Shown: positions 1 through 9,984 of the stretch, one piece after another
Position numbering within the stretch: position 1 is the stretch's first letter
Layout: each line of letters begins with the position of its first letter
NCBI GenBank assembly: GCA_009844085.1
Contig: VYCF01000071.1
Coordinates: forward strand, 1 to 64,000
DNA from: Gammaproteobacteria bacterium
GTDB taxonomy: Bacteria > Pseudomonadota > Gammaproteobacteria > Pseudomonadales > Pseudohongiellaceae
Reading direction: 5' to 3'
Length of the DNA: 64,000 nt
Notes under the pieces: model-generated
Told to the model about the DNA's origin: nothing
The model's database searches: none
The model's input: the letters and a program-made list of their open reading frames with translations, nothing else
Program-made: the position numbers and the translations under genes

Positions 1-222
1 TGTCGCAACCCATTGATTCTATTGGAATACGATTTTCAGCGGGAATCGCTGATGCACTGTGGACATCTCCGTAAATAAGATCCAGAAGTTGGCGCAATCG
101 TTTACTCGAAGAAAATGTAGACCAATTGAGCAGAAATGCCGTGTTGCTTGCGAAAACGGCATCTCGCCTAATCGGAGAGCAGACCTGCGAGAAAGTTAAA
201 GTTCGCTATTTGGCGACAGCAA
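1..222. other. Window edge, no gene assigned
   Basis: This stretch lies downstream of the coxE stop and is less GC-rich than what follows. Frame 1 of the plus strand is open from base 1 to a TAA at 76-78 (about 25 residues), which could be the tail of a gene starting outside the window. Nothing in it is recognisable. I see no clear terminator or RNA gene here. Confidence 0.3.
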
Positions 223-1386
223 TCAGGTGGACAAAGCCCGGCCGAGGTCGTCGAGGCTTTGGAGGTTGTGGGAGGAGCGGAAGTCGTCGGCGTGGGGGAG
301 CATGGTCTTGACTCCCTGGGCGAGGGGTTCGAAGCCGTCCCAGCGTAACAGGGGGTTGAGCCAGACGAGGCGGCGGCTCGACTTGGCGAGCCGTTCCATT
401 TCCGTGTCCAGCCGCTCGGCGCTGTCGCATTCGAGGCCGTCGGAAAGCACCAGGGTAGTGGCGTTCTGGGCGAGGACGCGGCGCGCCCAGTGCTTGTTGA
501 ACAGGTGCAGGCAATGCCCGATGCGCGTGCCCCCGGACCAGTCCTGCACTACGTCGGCGACGCGTTCGAGGGCGGCGTCGACGTCGCAATGAACCAATTG
601 CCGGGTGATGTTGGTGAGGCGGGTGCCGAAAACGAAACTATGCACCCGGCGCTGGGCGGCGACGGCATGCATGAAATGCAGGAACATGCGCGAATAGGTA
701 CTCATCGAACCGGAGATATCGCAAAGCACGACCAAAGGCGGCTGGCGTTTGCGGCGTCTGCTGAATTTGAGCGGCACGCCTTCGCTCGGGCGGGTCATGG
801 CCCGCAAGCTCGCGCGCCGGTCGAGAATCCGGCCGCGCGGGTCGGGTCGGAAACGCCGGGTTGCGATGCTGTCATGGGGCAGGCGCAACTGGGCGATGGC
901 TCGTTTGGCCTGATCGAGTTCGGCGCTCGACATGTCCTCGAAATCCCGCTCGCGCAATACTTCGCTGACCGAACTCGTCAGCAGGCCGTGCAATTCAAGC
1001 CGGTCCTCGGCGGGATCGCTCAGCCTGCCTCCCGAGGTCATGGCGTCCGCGAGCCGGCGGCGCATTTCGGTCATCTGCTCGCTGTCGTCGCCGAGCACGG
1101 TAGGCAACATGGCGCCCAGCATGCGGTCCATGAAGGCGGGGTTGCGCCAGAAGATGTGGAAGGCTTGGTCGAACAGTTCGCGTTGCTCCCGGCGGCTGAC
1201 GAAGATCGCGAACAGGCAGCTATGGAAATCGCCGCGGCTGCCGAAGCCGACCAGGTTGACCGCGCGGATGGCGTCGAGCACCTTGCCGGGACCGACGGGC
1301 AGACCGGCGGCGCGCAACAGGCGGGCGAAATGCATGATGTTCTGGGCCATGCGGCCGCCGTCGAGCGTGCTTTCGGGAACTTGCAT
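223..1386 (-). CDS. coxE: CoxE-like VWA-domain protein
   Basis: The protein has 387 residues from the ATG at 1386. It is a von Willebrand factor A protein of the CoxE family, which works with a MoxR AAA+ ATPase to mature the molybdenum active site of CO dehydrogenase-type enzymes. The metal-ion-dependent adhesion site is visible as DISGSMS (Asp223, Ser225, Ser227), followed by SGGTRIG and LSDG. The N-terminal ~190 residues are the helical CoxE-specific region. It is the last gene of the cox operon. A TTG at 1398 would overlap the moxR stop by three bases and is an alternative start; I prefer the ATG. No signal peptide is seen, so it is likely cytoplasmic or peripheral. Confidence 0.85.
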   Translation of the reverse strand: MQVPESTLDGGRMAQNIMHFARLLRAAGLPVGPGKVLDAIRAVNLVGFGSRGDFHSCLFAIFVSRREQRELFDQAFHIFWRNPAFMDRMLGAMLPTVLGDDSEQMTEMRRRLADAMTSGGRLSDPAEDRLELHGLLTSSVSEVLRERDFEDMSSAELDQAKRAIAQLRLPHDSIATRRFRPDPRGRILDRRASLRAMTRPSEGVPLKFSRRRKRQPPLVVLCDISGSMSTYSRMFLHFMHAVAAQRRVHSFVFGTRLTNITRQLVHCDVDAALERVADVVQDWSGGTRIGHCLHLFNKHWARRVLAQNATTLVLSDGLECDSAERLDTEMERLAKSSRRLVWLNPLLRWDGFEPLAQGVKTMLPHADDFRSSHNLQSLDDLGRALST

Positions 1387-1394
1387 GGCTGCGC

Positions 1395-2309
1395 TCAATT
1401 GGGCTGGAGCGCGAGTTCGGCTTTCACTTCCTCAAGAATTCGCGCCGCTTCGCTGCCGCGGATGCGGGCGATGTCGTCCTGGTATTTCAGCAGGGTGCCG
1501 AGGGTGTCGTCGATGGCGGCGCCGTCGAGTGCGACCTGGTCGAGTTGCAACAGGGCCTGGGCCCAATCGAGGGTTTCGGCCACGCCCGGGGACTTGTACA
1601 GGTCCTGTTCGCGCAGGCGTTGCACGAAGCCGACCACATGGCGGCTCAAACCGATGTCCATGCCCGGCAACCGCGCCTCGACGATTTCCAGTTCGCGTTC
1701 GGCGTCAGGATAGTCCACCCAATGATAGAGGCAGCGCCGCTTGAGGGCGTCATGGATTTCCCGGGTGCGGTTGGAAGTGATGACAACGATGGGCGGCTCC
1801 TTCGCCGCGATCGTGCCGATTTCGGGGATCGAGATCTGGAAATCCGAAAGCAATTCGAGCAGGTAGGCTTCGAAAGGCTCGTCGGTGCGATCGAGCTCGT
1901 CGATGAGCAGCACCGGCGCGCCGCGCTCGTCTTCACGCAAGGCCTGCAGCAGGGGCCGCTCGATCAGAAACCCGGAAGCGAATACATCCGCCGCCAGATC
2001 TTGCCGATCCACGCTGCCGGCCGCTTCCGCCAGCCGGATCTCGATCATCTGCCGCGCGTAGTTCCATTCGTAGACAGCCGAGGAAACATCGAGCCCTTCG
2101 TAGCATTGCAGCCGGATCAGCCGGCGACCGAGGCCCGCGGCGAGCACCTTGGCGATTTCGGTCTTGCCGACGCCCGCTTCGCCTTCGAGAAAAAGCGGAC
2201 GTCCCATTTGCAGCGACAGGAACAAGGTGGTCGCCAACGCCCGGTCCGCGACGTACTTGCCGTCGCGGAGCAGGCGCTGGACCTCCTCGATGCCGTTCGG
2301 CGCCGGCAT
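1395..2309 (-). CDS. coxD: MoxR/CoxD-type AAA+ ATPase
   Basis: The protein has 304 residues. Walker A is GEAGVGKT (residues 43-50) and Walker B is LLIDELDR, in the order seen in MoxR ATPases. CoxD-type members unfold or remodel the partly assembled large subunit so that the Cu/Mo or Mo site can be completed; the partner is the VWA protein encoded next. An upstream in-frame extension to 2792 exists, but it runs through coxM in another frame. The ATG at 2309 lies 2 bp after the coxM stop and gives a normal MoxR N-terminus. Translational coupling with coxM is likely. ATPase identity is firm; the CoxD role is inferred from the operon. Confidence 0.85.
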   Translation of the reverse strand: MPAPNGIEEVQRLLRDGKYVADRALATTLFLSLQMGRPLFLEGEAGVGKTEIAKVLAAGLGRRLIRLQCYEGLDVSSAVYEWNYARQMIEIRLAEAAGSVDRQDLAADVFASGFLIERPLLQALREDERGAPVLLIDELDRTDEPFEAYLLELLSDFQISIPEIGTIAAKEPPIVVITSNRTREIHDALKRRCLYHWVDYPDAERELEIVEARLPGMDIGLSRHVVGFVQRLREQDLYKSPGVAETLDWAQALLQLDQVALDGAAIDDTLGTLLKYQDDIARIRGSEAARILEEVKAELALQPN

Positions 2310-2311
2310 GC

Positions 2312-3106
2312 TCAGGCGCAGGCCGCTACCGCGCGCTGGGCCATGACCTTGACGAGGTGGGCGCGATACTCGGCCCCGGCGTGGATGTCCGAATTCATCT
2401 TGTCCACTGGCGCCTCGAAATCGTCGAGCGCAGCCGCGCTGAAGTCCGCCTGCAATGCTTCCTCGAGCCGATAGGCCCGATGCGCGCAAGCCGTGGCGCC
2501 GGTGACCGCCGCGCGCGGCCCGGCCGCGGTCCTGGCGACGAACACGCCGACGATGGCGTAGCGCGAAGCGGGGTTTTCGAACTTCATGTAGGAAGCCGCT
2601 TCGGGACGCGGGAAATCCACCGCGACGATGATCTCGTCTTCTTCGAGCGCGGTTTCGAACATGGCGGTAAAGAAGTCCTCGCCGGCGATTTCGCGGCGGT
2701 TGGTGCGCACCGTGGCCCCAAGCGCGATCACGGCGGCGGGATAGTCCGCCGCCGGATCGTTGTTGGCGATGGAGCCGCCGAGCGTGCCGCAATTGCGTAC
2801 CGCCGGATCGCCGATGTTGCCTGCCAGCGCCGCCAATGCGGGAATCGCTTCCCCGACTTCCTTCGAAGCCGCGACCTCGGCATGGGTCGTCATCGCGCCG
2901 ACGGTGACGATATTGCCGTTGACGACGATGCCGCTCAATTCGGCGATCCCGCCGAGATCGATCACGTCGGACGGACTTGCCAGCCGGTGCTTTATGGTCG
3001 GCAGCAGGGTTTGTCCGCCGGCGACGAGCTTGCCGTCGGCCGCGTTGGCGATGAGTTCAGCCGCCTCGGCGACCGAAGCGGGTCGATGATAAGAAAATTC
3101 GTACAT
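2312..3106 (-). CDS. coxM: CO dehydrogenase-family FAD-binding subunit
   Basis: The 264-residue medium subunit of a molybdenum hydroxylase carries the FAD between the iron-sulfur subunit and the electron acceptor. The two FAD-binding signatures of the family are present: AGGQTLLP (residues 29-36) and a TLGGSIANNDPAAD segment. The CODH C-terminal domain follows. Length is a little under the usual ~280-290 residues. It lies 24 bp downstream of coxL with an AG-rich region before the ATG. Subunit order S-L-M, rather than M-S-L, is the order usually reported for form II enzymes. Confidence 0.88.
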   Translation of the reverse strand: MYEFSYHRPASVAEAAELIANAADGKLVAGGQTLLPTIKHRLASPSDVIDLGGIAELSGIVVNGNIVTVGAMTTHAEVAASKEVGEAIPALAALAGNIGDPAVRNCGTLGGSIANNDPAADYPAAVIALGATVRTNRREIAGEDFFTAMFETALEEDEIIVAVDFPRPEAASYMKFENPASRYAIVGVFVARTAAGPRAAVTGATACAHRAYRLEEALQADFSAAALDDFEAPVDKMNSDIHAGAEYRAHLVKVMAQRAVAACA

Positions 3107-3130
3107 TGCGCTATCTCCTCCCGCTTTCGC

Positions 3131-5482
3131 TTAGACGGCGGCCTGGCAGGCGCGCCAGACCGTTTCCGGCGTTGCCGGCATTTCGACGTGTTTGGCCCCG
3201 ATGGCGTTGGCGATCGCGTTGATCACCGCCGGCGGCGCGCCGATGGCGCCGGCTTCTCCGCAGCCCTTGACGCCGAGCGGATTGTGCGGCGGATCGGTCG
3301 GCGCATAGTCGACCCTGAAATCCGGCGCGTTGTCCGCTCTCGGCATGGCGTAATCCATGTAGGACGCCGTTACGAGCTGTCCGTCCGCGTCGTAATGGCA
3401 GCCTTCGAGCAGCGCCTGGCCGATGCCGTGGACGATGCCCCCATGCACCTGGCCTTCGACGATCATGGGATTGACCAGCTTGCCGAAATCGTCCACCGCG
3501 GTGTAGTCGACGATTTCCACCTCGCCCGTTGACGGATCCACTTCGACTTCGCAGATATGCGTGCCGGCGGGGAAGGAGAAGTTCATCGGATCGAAGAAAG
3601 CGTTCTCGTCGAATCCCGGCTCGACGCCTTCCGGGTAGCTATGCGGCACATAGGCGTTGAACGCGACTTCGGCGATGTTCATCGACTTGTCGGTCCCCGC
3701 CACCGTGTAATTGCCGCCGGCGAATTCGATATCGCCTTCGGCCGCTTCCATGGCGTGGGCGGCGATCTTCTTGCCCTTGGCAATGAGCTTGTCGCAGGCT
3801 TTCGCGATTGCCACGCCGCCGACGGCCAGCGAACGCGAGCCATACGTGCCCATGCCGAACTGGGTTTTGGCGGTGTCGCCGTGGATCACCTCGATATTTT
3901 CGAAAGGGACGCCGAGCTGGTCGCAGACGAGTTGCGCGAAGGTCGTTTCGTGGCCCTGGCCATGAGAATGCGTGCCGGTGAATACCTGCACATTGCCCGT
4001 GGGATTGAATCGGACCTGGGCGGATTCCCACAAGCCCACGCCGCCGCCGAGTTGACCGACGGCCGCCGAAGGGGCGATGCCGCAGGCTTCGACGTAGGAA
4101 GAGAAGCCGATGCCGCGCAATTTACCGCGGTCCTTCGCTTCCGCCGCCCTGGCTTCGAATCCGCCATAGTCGGCGAGCTCCATGGCCTTGTCGAGCGCTG
4201 CTTCGTAGTCGCCGCTGTCATAACATTGCACGACTGGGGTCTGGTACGGAAAGGCATCCTTGGGTATGAAATTGCGGCGCCGTATCTCTGCCGGGTCGAG
4301 CCCCATGTCCGCCGCGCATACATCGACCAGGCGCTCAAGCAGATAGGTCGCTTCCGGGCGTCCTGCTCCGCGGCTCGCGTCGACGGGCGCGGTGTTGGTG
4401 AAAACCGCCTTGACCTCGGAATAGATCAGCGGCGTCGCGTATTGGCCCGCGAACAGAAAGGCATACAGGTAACTCGGCACCATGGTGGCGAAAGTCGACA
4501 GGTAGGCGCCGAGATTGGCGATGGTATGCACGCGCATGGCGAGAAACTTGCCGTTCTCGTCAAGCGCCATTTCCGCCCGGGCTACATGGTCGCGGCCATG
4601 AGCGTCGGACATGAATGCCTCGGTGCGGTCGGCGGTCCATTTCACGGGCCGATTGACCTTGCGGCATGCCCAGCCAACCACGAGTTCCTCGGCGTAGACG
4701 AAGATCTTGGCGCCGAAGCCGCCGCCCACGTCGGGGCCGACCACTCGCAACTTGTGTTCGGGCGCCAGTTGATTGAACGCCGCGAGCACCAGCCTGTGCA
4801 CATGGGGGTTCTGGGTCGTCAGGTGCAAGGTGATTTCCTCGGTGCCCGAGTTGTATTCGCCGAGCGCGGCCCGGGGCTCCATGGGATTGGTCACCATGCG
4901 ATTGTTGACGAGTTCGATGCTCGAAACCTTGTGCGCACCCGCAAAGGCCTCGTCGTTCGCTTCCTTGTCCCCGAACGGCCAGTTGAAGCAGATATTGTTC
5001 GGGGCTTCCTCGTGAATCTGTTGCTGGCCTTCGCCGGCCGCGTCCGCCGTACTGGCGACGGCGGGCAGCGGTCGATAGTTCACTTCCACGAGTTCCGCCG
5101 CATCGCGGGCCTGGGCCAGGGTCTCGGCGATGACGACGGCGACATGATCACCGACGTAGTTCACCTTGCCCAGGGCCAGTGCCGGATGCGCCGGCGCGCG
5201 GTGGGGCTTGCCGTCGTCGCTGGTCACCTGTACGCCGCAGATGAGCGGGCCGATGCCGTCTGCGGCAAGATCCTCGCCGGTGAGCACGGCCACCACGCCT
5301 GGCGCGGCACCGGCGGCCTCGGCGTCAATGCCTTCGATCACGGCGTGGGCATGGGGGGACCGCACGAAAACGGCACAGGTCTGACCGGCGACATTGATGT
5401 CGTCGGTATAGCGTCCCTTGCCCAGCAAAAAGCGCTGGTCTTCCTTGCGGCGCACGCTGGCGCCGATACCATTCTCTTGCAT
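3131..5482 (-). CDS. coxL: CO dehydrogenase-family molybdenum subunit, form II type
   Basis: The 783-residue catalytic subunit binds molybdopterin cytosine dinucleotide. The active-site loop reads ASRGAGR (residues 369-375), whereas true CO-oxidising form I enzymes have AYRCSFR with the copper-binding cysteine. It therefore matches the form II pattern (AYRGAGR), except that the usual Tyr is Ser370. The catalytic base is in GCGEAG (Glu743). Form II members are mostly of unknown substrate, so calling this a CO oxidase would be unsafe; an aldehyde or N-heterocycle hydroxylase is possible. The in-frame extension to 5662 overlaps coxS and is not real. The ATG at 5482 lies 2 bp after the coxS stop. 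Confidence 0.88.
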   Translation of the reverse strand: MQENGIGASVRRKEDQRFLLGKGRYTDDINVAGQTCAVFVRSPHAHAVIEGIDAEAAGAAPGVVAVLTGEDLAADGIGPLICGVQVTSDDGKPHRAPAHPALALGKVNYVGDHVAVVIAETLAQARDAAELVEVNYRPLPAVASTADAAGEGQQQIHEEAPNNICFNWPFGDKEANDEAFAGAHKVSSIELVNNRMVTNPMEPRAALGEYNSGTEEITLHLTTQNPHVHRLVLAAFNQLAPEHKLRVVGPDVGGGFGAKIFVYAEELVVGWACRKVNRPVKWTADRTEAFMSDAHGRDHVARAEMALDENGKFLAMRVHTIANLGAYLSTFATMVPSYLYAFLFAGQYATPLIYSEVKAVFTNTAPVDASRGAGRPEATYLLERLVDVCAADMGLDPAEIRRRNFIPKDAFPYQTPVVQCYDSGDYEAALDKAMELADYGGFEARAAEAKDRGKLRGIGFSSYVEACGIAPSAAVGQLGGGVGLWESAQVRFNPTGNVQVFTGTHSHGQGHETTFAQLVCDQLGVPFENIEVIHGDTAKTQFGMGTYGSRSLAVGGVAIAKACDKLIAKGKKIAAHAMEAAEGDIEFAGGNYTVAGTDKSMNIAEVAFNAYVPHSYPEGVEPGFDENAFFDPMNFSFPAGTHICEVEVDPSTGEVEIVDYTAVDDFGKLVNPMIVEGQVHGGIVHGIGQALLEGCHYDADGQLVTASYMDYAMPRADNAPDFRVDYAPTDPPHNPLGVKGCGEAGAIGAPPAVINAIANAIGAKHVEMPATPETVWRACQAAV

Positions 5483-5484
5483 GA

Positions 5485-5955
5485 CTAGTCTCCCATTGCC
5501 TTTGCGCCGGCCCGGATCGCCTTGACGATATTCTGGTAGCCGGTGCAGCGGCAGATGTTGCCGTTGAGTTCCCTGCGCACGGTCGCCGCGTCCAGGTCGT
5601 TGCCGTGGCGGTTCACGATATCGAGTCCCGACATGACCATGCCGGGGGTGCAGAAGCCGCATTGCAGACCGTGATTGTCCATGAAGGCCTGTTGCATGGG
5701 ATGCAGATCGGCGCCATCGGCGAGACCTTCGATCGTGGTCACGTCACAGCCGTCGGCCATGACCGCAAGCATGGTGCAGGACTTGACGGACTTGCCGTCG
5801 ACCATGACCACGCAGGCGCCGCATTGGCTGGTGTCGCAGCCCACATGAGTGCCGGTCAGGCGGAGTTGCTCACGCAGGAACTCCACCAGCAAGGTGCGCG
5901 GTTCCACCTCGCCCGATACGGACTGGCCGTTGACCGCCAGATTGATTGTCGACAT
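5485..5955 (-). CDS. coxS: CO dehydrogenase-family [2Fe-2S] subunit
   Basis: The 156-residue small subunit has two [2Fe-2S] clusters. The ferredoxin-like cluster is bound by Cys40, Cys45, Cys48 and Cys60 (CDTSQCGAC...C). The helical-domain cluster is bound by Cys99, Cys102, Cys135 and Cys137 (CGFCTPG...CRCTGY). All eight ligands are intact, so the electron path is complete. A GGGAG ribosome site lies at normal spacing before the ATG. No Tat signal is present, so the complex is cytoplasmic or attached to the inner face of the membrane, possibly through CoxG. Confidence 0.92.
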   Translation of the reverse strand: MSTINLAVNGQSVSGEVEPRTLLVEFLREQLRLTGTHVGCDTSQCGACVVMVDGKSVKSCTMLAVMADGCDVTTIEGLADGADLHPMQQAFMDNHGLQCGFCTPGMVMSGLDIVNRHGNDLDAATVRRELNGNICRCTGYQNIVKAIRAGAKAMGD

Positions 5956-6060
5956 GTATATTCTCCCAGTCTTCCAAAACCATGCTGCGGTCGTCGTCGC
6001 GGGACCGCAGCCGAATTCGCGTCTAGTCTACTGCCCGCCGCCGCGCCGTTAAAGCCCCGC

Positions 6061-6648
6061 TCAGACGAGCCAATAGAGAAGTATCGCCGCGATCAGCAGA
6101 ATCGCGCCGAGACGGATCAGGGTGGCGGTCTTGAGCCGGGAACCGGGTTCCGGCTCATCGGCTGTTTCGGGCTTGTCGATTTCGGCTGCTTGCGGCGCCT
6201 CTTCCTCTTCGCCGGCAATCGCTTCGCCGAGCCTGGAGAAGAACTCATCGGCCAGTTTCTTCGCGGCGCCGTCGATCAGCCGCCCGCCGAGCTGGGCGAG
6301 TTTGCCGCCGACGCTGGCGTCGAGTTCGTAGCTAAGCACCGTGTTGTCGCCGTCGTCTTCGAGCGACACCCGGGCGCTGCCGTTGGCGAATCCGGCGGCC
6401 CCGCCCTGGCCCTTGCCATGCAGTACGTAACTGTTCGGCGGATCGAGATCGCTCAACTCGATGATAAAACTGAATCTTGCCTTGACCGGCCCGATGCGAT
6501 TGGTAATGCGGGCGGTGAATTGATTCTCCCCGCTACGCTCGAAGCTCTCGCATCCGGGAATGGCGGCCTTGAGCGCCTCGGGATCGTTCAGCGCGTCCCA
6601 GACTCGCCGGCGGCCGGCAGCAATGCTCTGCTGCGCCTTCATTTCCAT
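6061..6648 (-). CDS. coxG: CoxG-like SRPBCC protein with C-terminal anchor
   Basis: The 195-residue protein from the ATG at 6648 has an N-terminal SRPBCC lipid-binding-like fold typical of CO dehydrogenase subunit G. It begins MEMKAQQSIAAG and contains WDALNDPEALKAAIPGCE, a family hallmark. An acidic linker (about residues 140-170) leads to one C-terminal hydrophobic helix. CoxG family members are known to recruit CO dehydrogenase to the membrane. A longer start at 6675 adds nine residues without family support. It is the first gene of the operon here, whereas coxG usually comes last. Confidence 0.82.
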   Translation of the reverse strand: MEMKAQQSIAAGRRRVWDALNDPEALKAAIPGCESFERSGENQFTARITNRIGPVKARFSFIIELSDLDPPNSYVLHGKGQGGAAGFANGSARVSLEDDGDNTVLSYELDASVGGKLAQLGGRLIDGAAKKLADEFFSRLGEAIAGEEEEAPQAAEIDKPETADEPEPGSRLKTATLIRLGAILLIAAILLYWLV

Positions 6649-6722
6649 GCTGGTGATTCTCTGAGCAAAAAACAATACGATAGCGCCCAGAGAAAATTTC
6701 CGCCACCGACGAAGGAATTCCC
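6649..6722. promoter_or_regulatory. Divergent cox/TPP-enzyme promoter region with inverted repeat
   Basis: This 74-bp gap separates the divergent coxG and thiamine-diphosphate enzyme genes. It contains a perfect 7-bp inverted repeat, TTCTCTG (6657-6663) and CAGAGAA (6688-6694), spaced 24 bp, which could be a repressor or activator site controlling both. The ribosome site AAGGA (6712-6716) for the plus-strand gene is clear. No regulator gene adjoins it, and a 7-bp repeat can occur by chance. Confidence 0.3.
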
Positions 6723-8288
6723 ATGAACGGCGCCAAGGCCCTGATCGAAACCCTGGCAGATAGCGGCATCGAATTCTGCATCGCCAATCCCGGCACTTCC
6801 GAAATGCATCTGGTGCAGGCGCTCGACAGCGTGCCGCGCATGAAGTCGGTGCTCGCCCTGTTCGAAGGCGTCTGCACCGGCGCCGCCGACGGCATCGGCA
6901 GGATGACCGGTAAACCCGCGGCGACCTTGCTGCATCTCGGGCCGGGCCTGGCCAACGGCATCGCCAATCTGCACAACGCCCGCCGCGCGAATTCGCCGAT
7001 GGTCAATATCGTCGGCAACCATCCGCATTACCACATCGGCTTCGATGCGCCGCTGACTTCCGACATCGAAACCCTGGCGCGCAACTATTCCTGCTGGGTC
7101 AAATCCTGCTCGACCAGCGACAGCCTGGCCCAGGACGGCGCCGACGCCGTCAGCGCCAGCCTGCGCAGCCATGGCGGCAGCCTGGGCCGCATTTCCACGC
7201 TGATTCCGGGCGCCGACGCGGCCTGGGGCGAAAGTCCGGGCCCGGTGAAGCCGAATCCGCTTCCGGCCCGGGCGACAGTCGACGAACAGGCGATCGTCGA
7301 CATCGCGGAATTGCTCGGCAACGGCCAGTCGACCGCAATGTTGCTCGAACACCATGCAACAACGCCCGCCGCCCTCGAAGCGGCGGGCCGCATAGCCGCG
7401 AAAACCGGTTGCCGCTTGCTCAACGGCACCTTTCCCGCACGGGTCGACGGCGGACCGGGACGCGTCGCGGTCGAACGCCTGCCCTACTTCCCCGAACAGG
7501 TGCTTGCGGAAACCGCCGGCACCAGACAACTCGTACTTGTTGGCGGAGCAGCGCCGGCAAGCTTCTTCGCCTATCAGAACGTGCCGGGGCGATTGCTGCC
7601 GGATGGCTGCGCGGTCAGCCGCCTCACCGCGGTCGAGGAAGATTCCGTCGATGCGCTCGAACGACTGGCGGAAAGGCTTGGCGCCGAAAAGGAAGCTGCG
7701 AAACGCTTCGAACGTCTCGAAATTCCGCTTCCCGAAGGCCCGTTGAGCACGCGCAACATCATCCAGGCCATCGCCGCGACCATGCCCGAAGAAGCGATCG
7801 TCTGCACCGACTCCGGCGGCGGCAACGCGGCCTACCCCTTCTGCCAGAACACCGCGCCCAATAGCTGGCTCAGCCTCACCGGCGGCGCCATCGGCCAGGG
7901 CGGCCCAGTGGCCACCGGCGCCGCCCTCGCCTGCCCCGACCGTCCGGTGCTCGCATTGCTAGGCGACGGCGGTGCGGCCTACACCAACCAGAGCTTCTGG
8001 ACCCAGGCCCGGGAAGGCCTCAACGTCACTTCGCTGATCTTCGCAAATCGCACCTACAATATCCTCAACGTCGAATACACACGGCTCGGCATCGCCGAAA
8101 CCGGTGAAATCGCCGCGAGCCTGTTCGACATCGGCAATCCCGATATCGACTGGGTGGCGATGGCGGCAAGCTTCGGCGTGCCGGGCGCAACCGCCGACAC
8201 CGCCGAGGAACTCGTAACCTTGCTGGAGCGCAGTTATCGAGAGCCCGGCCCCTTCCTCATCCAGGCCAACGGCGAAATGCAGCGCTGA
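6723..8288 (+). CDS. Thiamine-diphosphate enzyme, acetolactate synthase/benzoylformate decarboxylase-like
   Basis: The 521-residue protein has the three-domain layout of pyruvate-oxidase-type enzymes. The N-terminal PYR domain contains NPGTSEMHLVQAL and LFEGVCTGAADGIGRM. A shortened middle domain follows, then a C-terminal PP domain with the diphosphate/Mg motif GDGGAAYTNQSFWT ending in FANRTYN. Databases usually name this group acetolactate synthase large subunit, but it lacks a paired small subunit and the ilv neighbourhood, so it is probably a 2-oxo acid decarboxylase of unknown substrate. It diverges from the cox operon by 74 bp, which suggests shared control. The start is supported by AAGGA at the right distance. 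Confidence 0.75.
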   Translation: MNGAKALIETLADSGIEFCIANPGTSEMHLVQALDSVPRMKSVLALFEGVCTGAADGIGRMTGKPAATLLHLGPGLANGIANLHNARRANSPMVNIVGNHPHYHIGFDAPLTSDIETLARNYSCWVKSCSTSDSLAQDGADAVSASLRSHGGSLGRISTLIPGADAAWGESPGPVKPNPLPARATVDEQAIVDIAELLGNGQSTAMLLEHHATTPAALEAAGRIAAKTGCRLLNGTFPARVDGGPGRVAVERLPYFPEQVLAETAGTRQLVLVGGAAPASFFAYQNVPGRLLPDGCAVSRLTAVEEDSVDALERLAERLGAEKEAAKRFERLEIPLPEGPLSTRNIIQAIAATMPEEAIVCTDSGGGNAAYPFCQNTAPNSWLSLTGGAIGQGGPVATGAALACPDRPVLALLGDGGAAYTNQSFWTQAREGLNVTSLIFANRTYNILNVEYTRLGIAETGEIAASLFDIGNPDIDWVAMAASFGVPGATADTAEELVTLLERSYREPGPFLIQANGEMQR

Positions 8289-8292
8289 TCCG

Positions 8293-9834
8293 CTACTTCC
8301 AGCTGAAATCGCGTTGCATGCGGCCGAGGCGGCCGTAGAAGGATTCGCTGGCTTCGCGATCCGACTCGCCATTGGGGAACAGCAGGCTGACGACGGGGAT
8401 GATGAACAGCGGCAGCAGCAGGGTCAGGAAGGACGGGTCCGACCATTCGCCGAGGTAGACGATCAGTTCGTGCCACCATTGGGCGAAGCCGCCGGCGGTG
8501 GCGTTTTCGACGTCGTCGAACAGGGAGTTGAACAGCCACATCGTCAAGCCGCCTGTGAAGCCCGCGGCGATGCCCCAGAACACCGCGGCTTCGGTGGTGC
8601 GCTTCCAGTAAAGCACGAAGCCGATGGCGACCGCTGGCGGCACCACCATGGCGAAGCCGAGCAGCAGCAATTGCAGCACCGACGTGATGTTGCCGAGCCA
8701 GGCGATGACGGCGGCGACGGAGCCGTAGATGACGGTGACGATCTTGTAAGCGCGCAGTTTCTTATCCGAGGAGAAGTTCTTGGAGCCCGGCACCCAGTCG
8801 TTGACGAACATGGCCGCGCTCGAGAGCAGGATCGGCGCACCGGAGGAAATCACGGCCGCGAGCACCGCTGCCAGCGCGATGCCGCCGAGGATTTGCCCGG
8901 AGTCCATGGCGAGCTGGGCGATGTTCAGATAGCTGGACAGGCCCGACTCGGAGCCGTAGGTCGCCATGGTCAATATGCCGATGAAACCGGCCACGAGCGG
9001 CATCAGCGCGGCGATGATGCCGGCCAGGAAAAAGCCCGGAATCAGGAATTCCTGGCGCGCGGCGCTGCTGGCGTAGTTGGCGTAGACCGAGGCGGCGGGG
9101 GTGTGGATGGTAGCGGAAATGAACAATGCGATGATCGTCGCCCAGCCGATGCCGGTGAAACTCCACCAGCGCACTTCGTCTCTCGATGCTTCCGCGAGCA
9201 TGCCGTTTGCGCGTTCGAGCACCAGATCCCAGCCGCCCATGTTGTTCATGACCACCAGGCCCACGAGCAGCAAACCGAAAATGATCACCGAGCAATGCAC
9301 GATATTGGTGATCGCCGTGCCGCGCAGGCCGCCGAACACCGTAAAGGATATGATGACCACCGCGCCGATCAGCACGCCGAATCCGAAGGGAATGCCGGTG
9401 ACGCCGCTGACGATCGAACCGATGATATAAGGCTCGATGATATTGACGATGAGATATTCGGCCTGAACGCAAAGACTGGTGAGCCATTGGCAGCGATAGG
9501 ATCCGAATCGGTGGTCGAAGGCCTGGCCGACGCTGACGAGTTTCAGGCGCCGGTAGGGAATGGCGAAGAACAATCCCACCAGGAACAGCGCGGCGAAGGA
9601 GTTCACGCCGTACCAGAGATGGCCGATGCCTTCGGAGATGACATCGCCGGCGACGCCATAAGTCCCGGCCCCGCCGATGCGGGTGCCGGCGATGCCGGCG
9701 GCAAGCATGAGGATGCCGAGCGTACCGCCGCCGATGTCCCAATCGGAGGAACTGGCGTTGCTGCGGCTGAGGTAGAGGCCGGCGGCGGCGAAAATTACGA
9801 GATACGCGATAATGACTGTGGCGGTGATGCTCAT
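8293..9834 (-). CDS. Sodium:solute symporter family transporter
   Basis: The 513-residue inner-membrane protein has about 13 hydrophobic segments and the solute:sodium symporter fold. The early GTRIGGAGTYGVAGD segment and the R-F-G-S-Y-R-C region after helix 2 are typical of the family. The substrate cannot be read from the sequence. It converges with the TPP enzyme, leaving four bases between the stops, and diverges from the TIM-barrel hydrolase. It may import the substrate of one of these neighbours, but that is only suggested by position. Confidence 0.85.
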   Translation of the reverse strand: MSITATVIIAYLVIFAAAGLYLSRSNASSSDWDIGGGTLGILMLAAGIAGTRIGGAGTYGVAGDVISEGIGHLWYGVNSFAALFLVGLFFAIPYRRLKLVSVGQAFDHRFGSYRCQWLTSLCVQAEYLIVNIIEPYIIGSIVSGVTGIPFGFGVLIGAVVIISFTVFGGLRGTAITNIVHCSVIIFGLLLVGLVVMNNMGGWDLVLERANGMLAEASRDEVRWWSFTGIGWATIIALFISATIHTPAASVYANYASSAARQEFLIPGFFLAGIIAALMPLVAGFIGILTMATYGSESGLSSYLNIAQLAMDSGQILGGIALAAVLAAVISSGAPILLSSAAMFVNDWVPGSKNFSSDKKLRAYKIVTVIYGSVAAVIAWLGNITSVLQLLLLGFAMVVPPAVAIGFVLYWKRTTEAAVFWGIAAGFTGGLTMWLFNSLFDDVENATAGGFAQWWHELIVYLGEWSDPSFLTLLLPLFIIPVVSLLFPNGESDREASESFYGRLGRMQRDFSWK

Positions 9835-9984
9835 GCAGGACTCCGATGTCTTATGCTTGTGCTGCCTGACTGATCGAGCATCTGTTGCTCCCTGTCGCGG
9901 CCGGGCGGCTCGCAGGCAGGCATACTACAACAATAGGCCCGACGCAAGTTTGGCGGCCCGGAACGCAGCGAACGAGGAAGACCG

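Noticed and set aside
126-311. Short plus-strand frame at the left edge
   Set aside because: It runs into the 3' end of coxE on the opposite strand and has no ribosome site or motif.
3131-5482. Genuine CO-oxidising CO dehydrogenase
   Set aside because: The copper-binding Cys of the AYRCSFR loop is missing, and subunit order is S-L-M.
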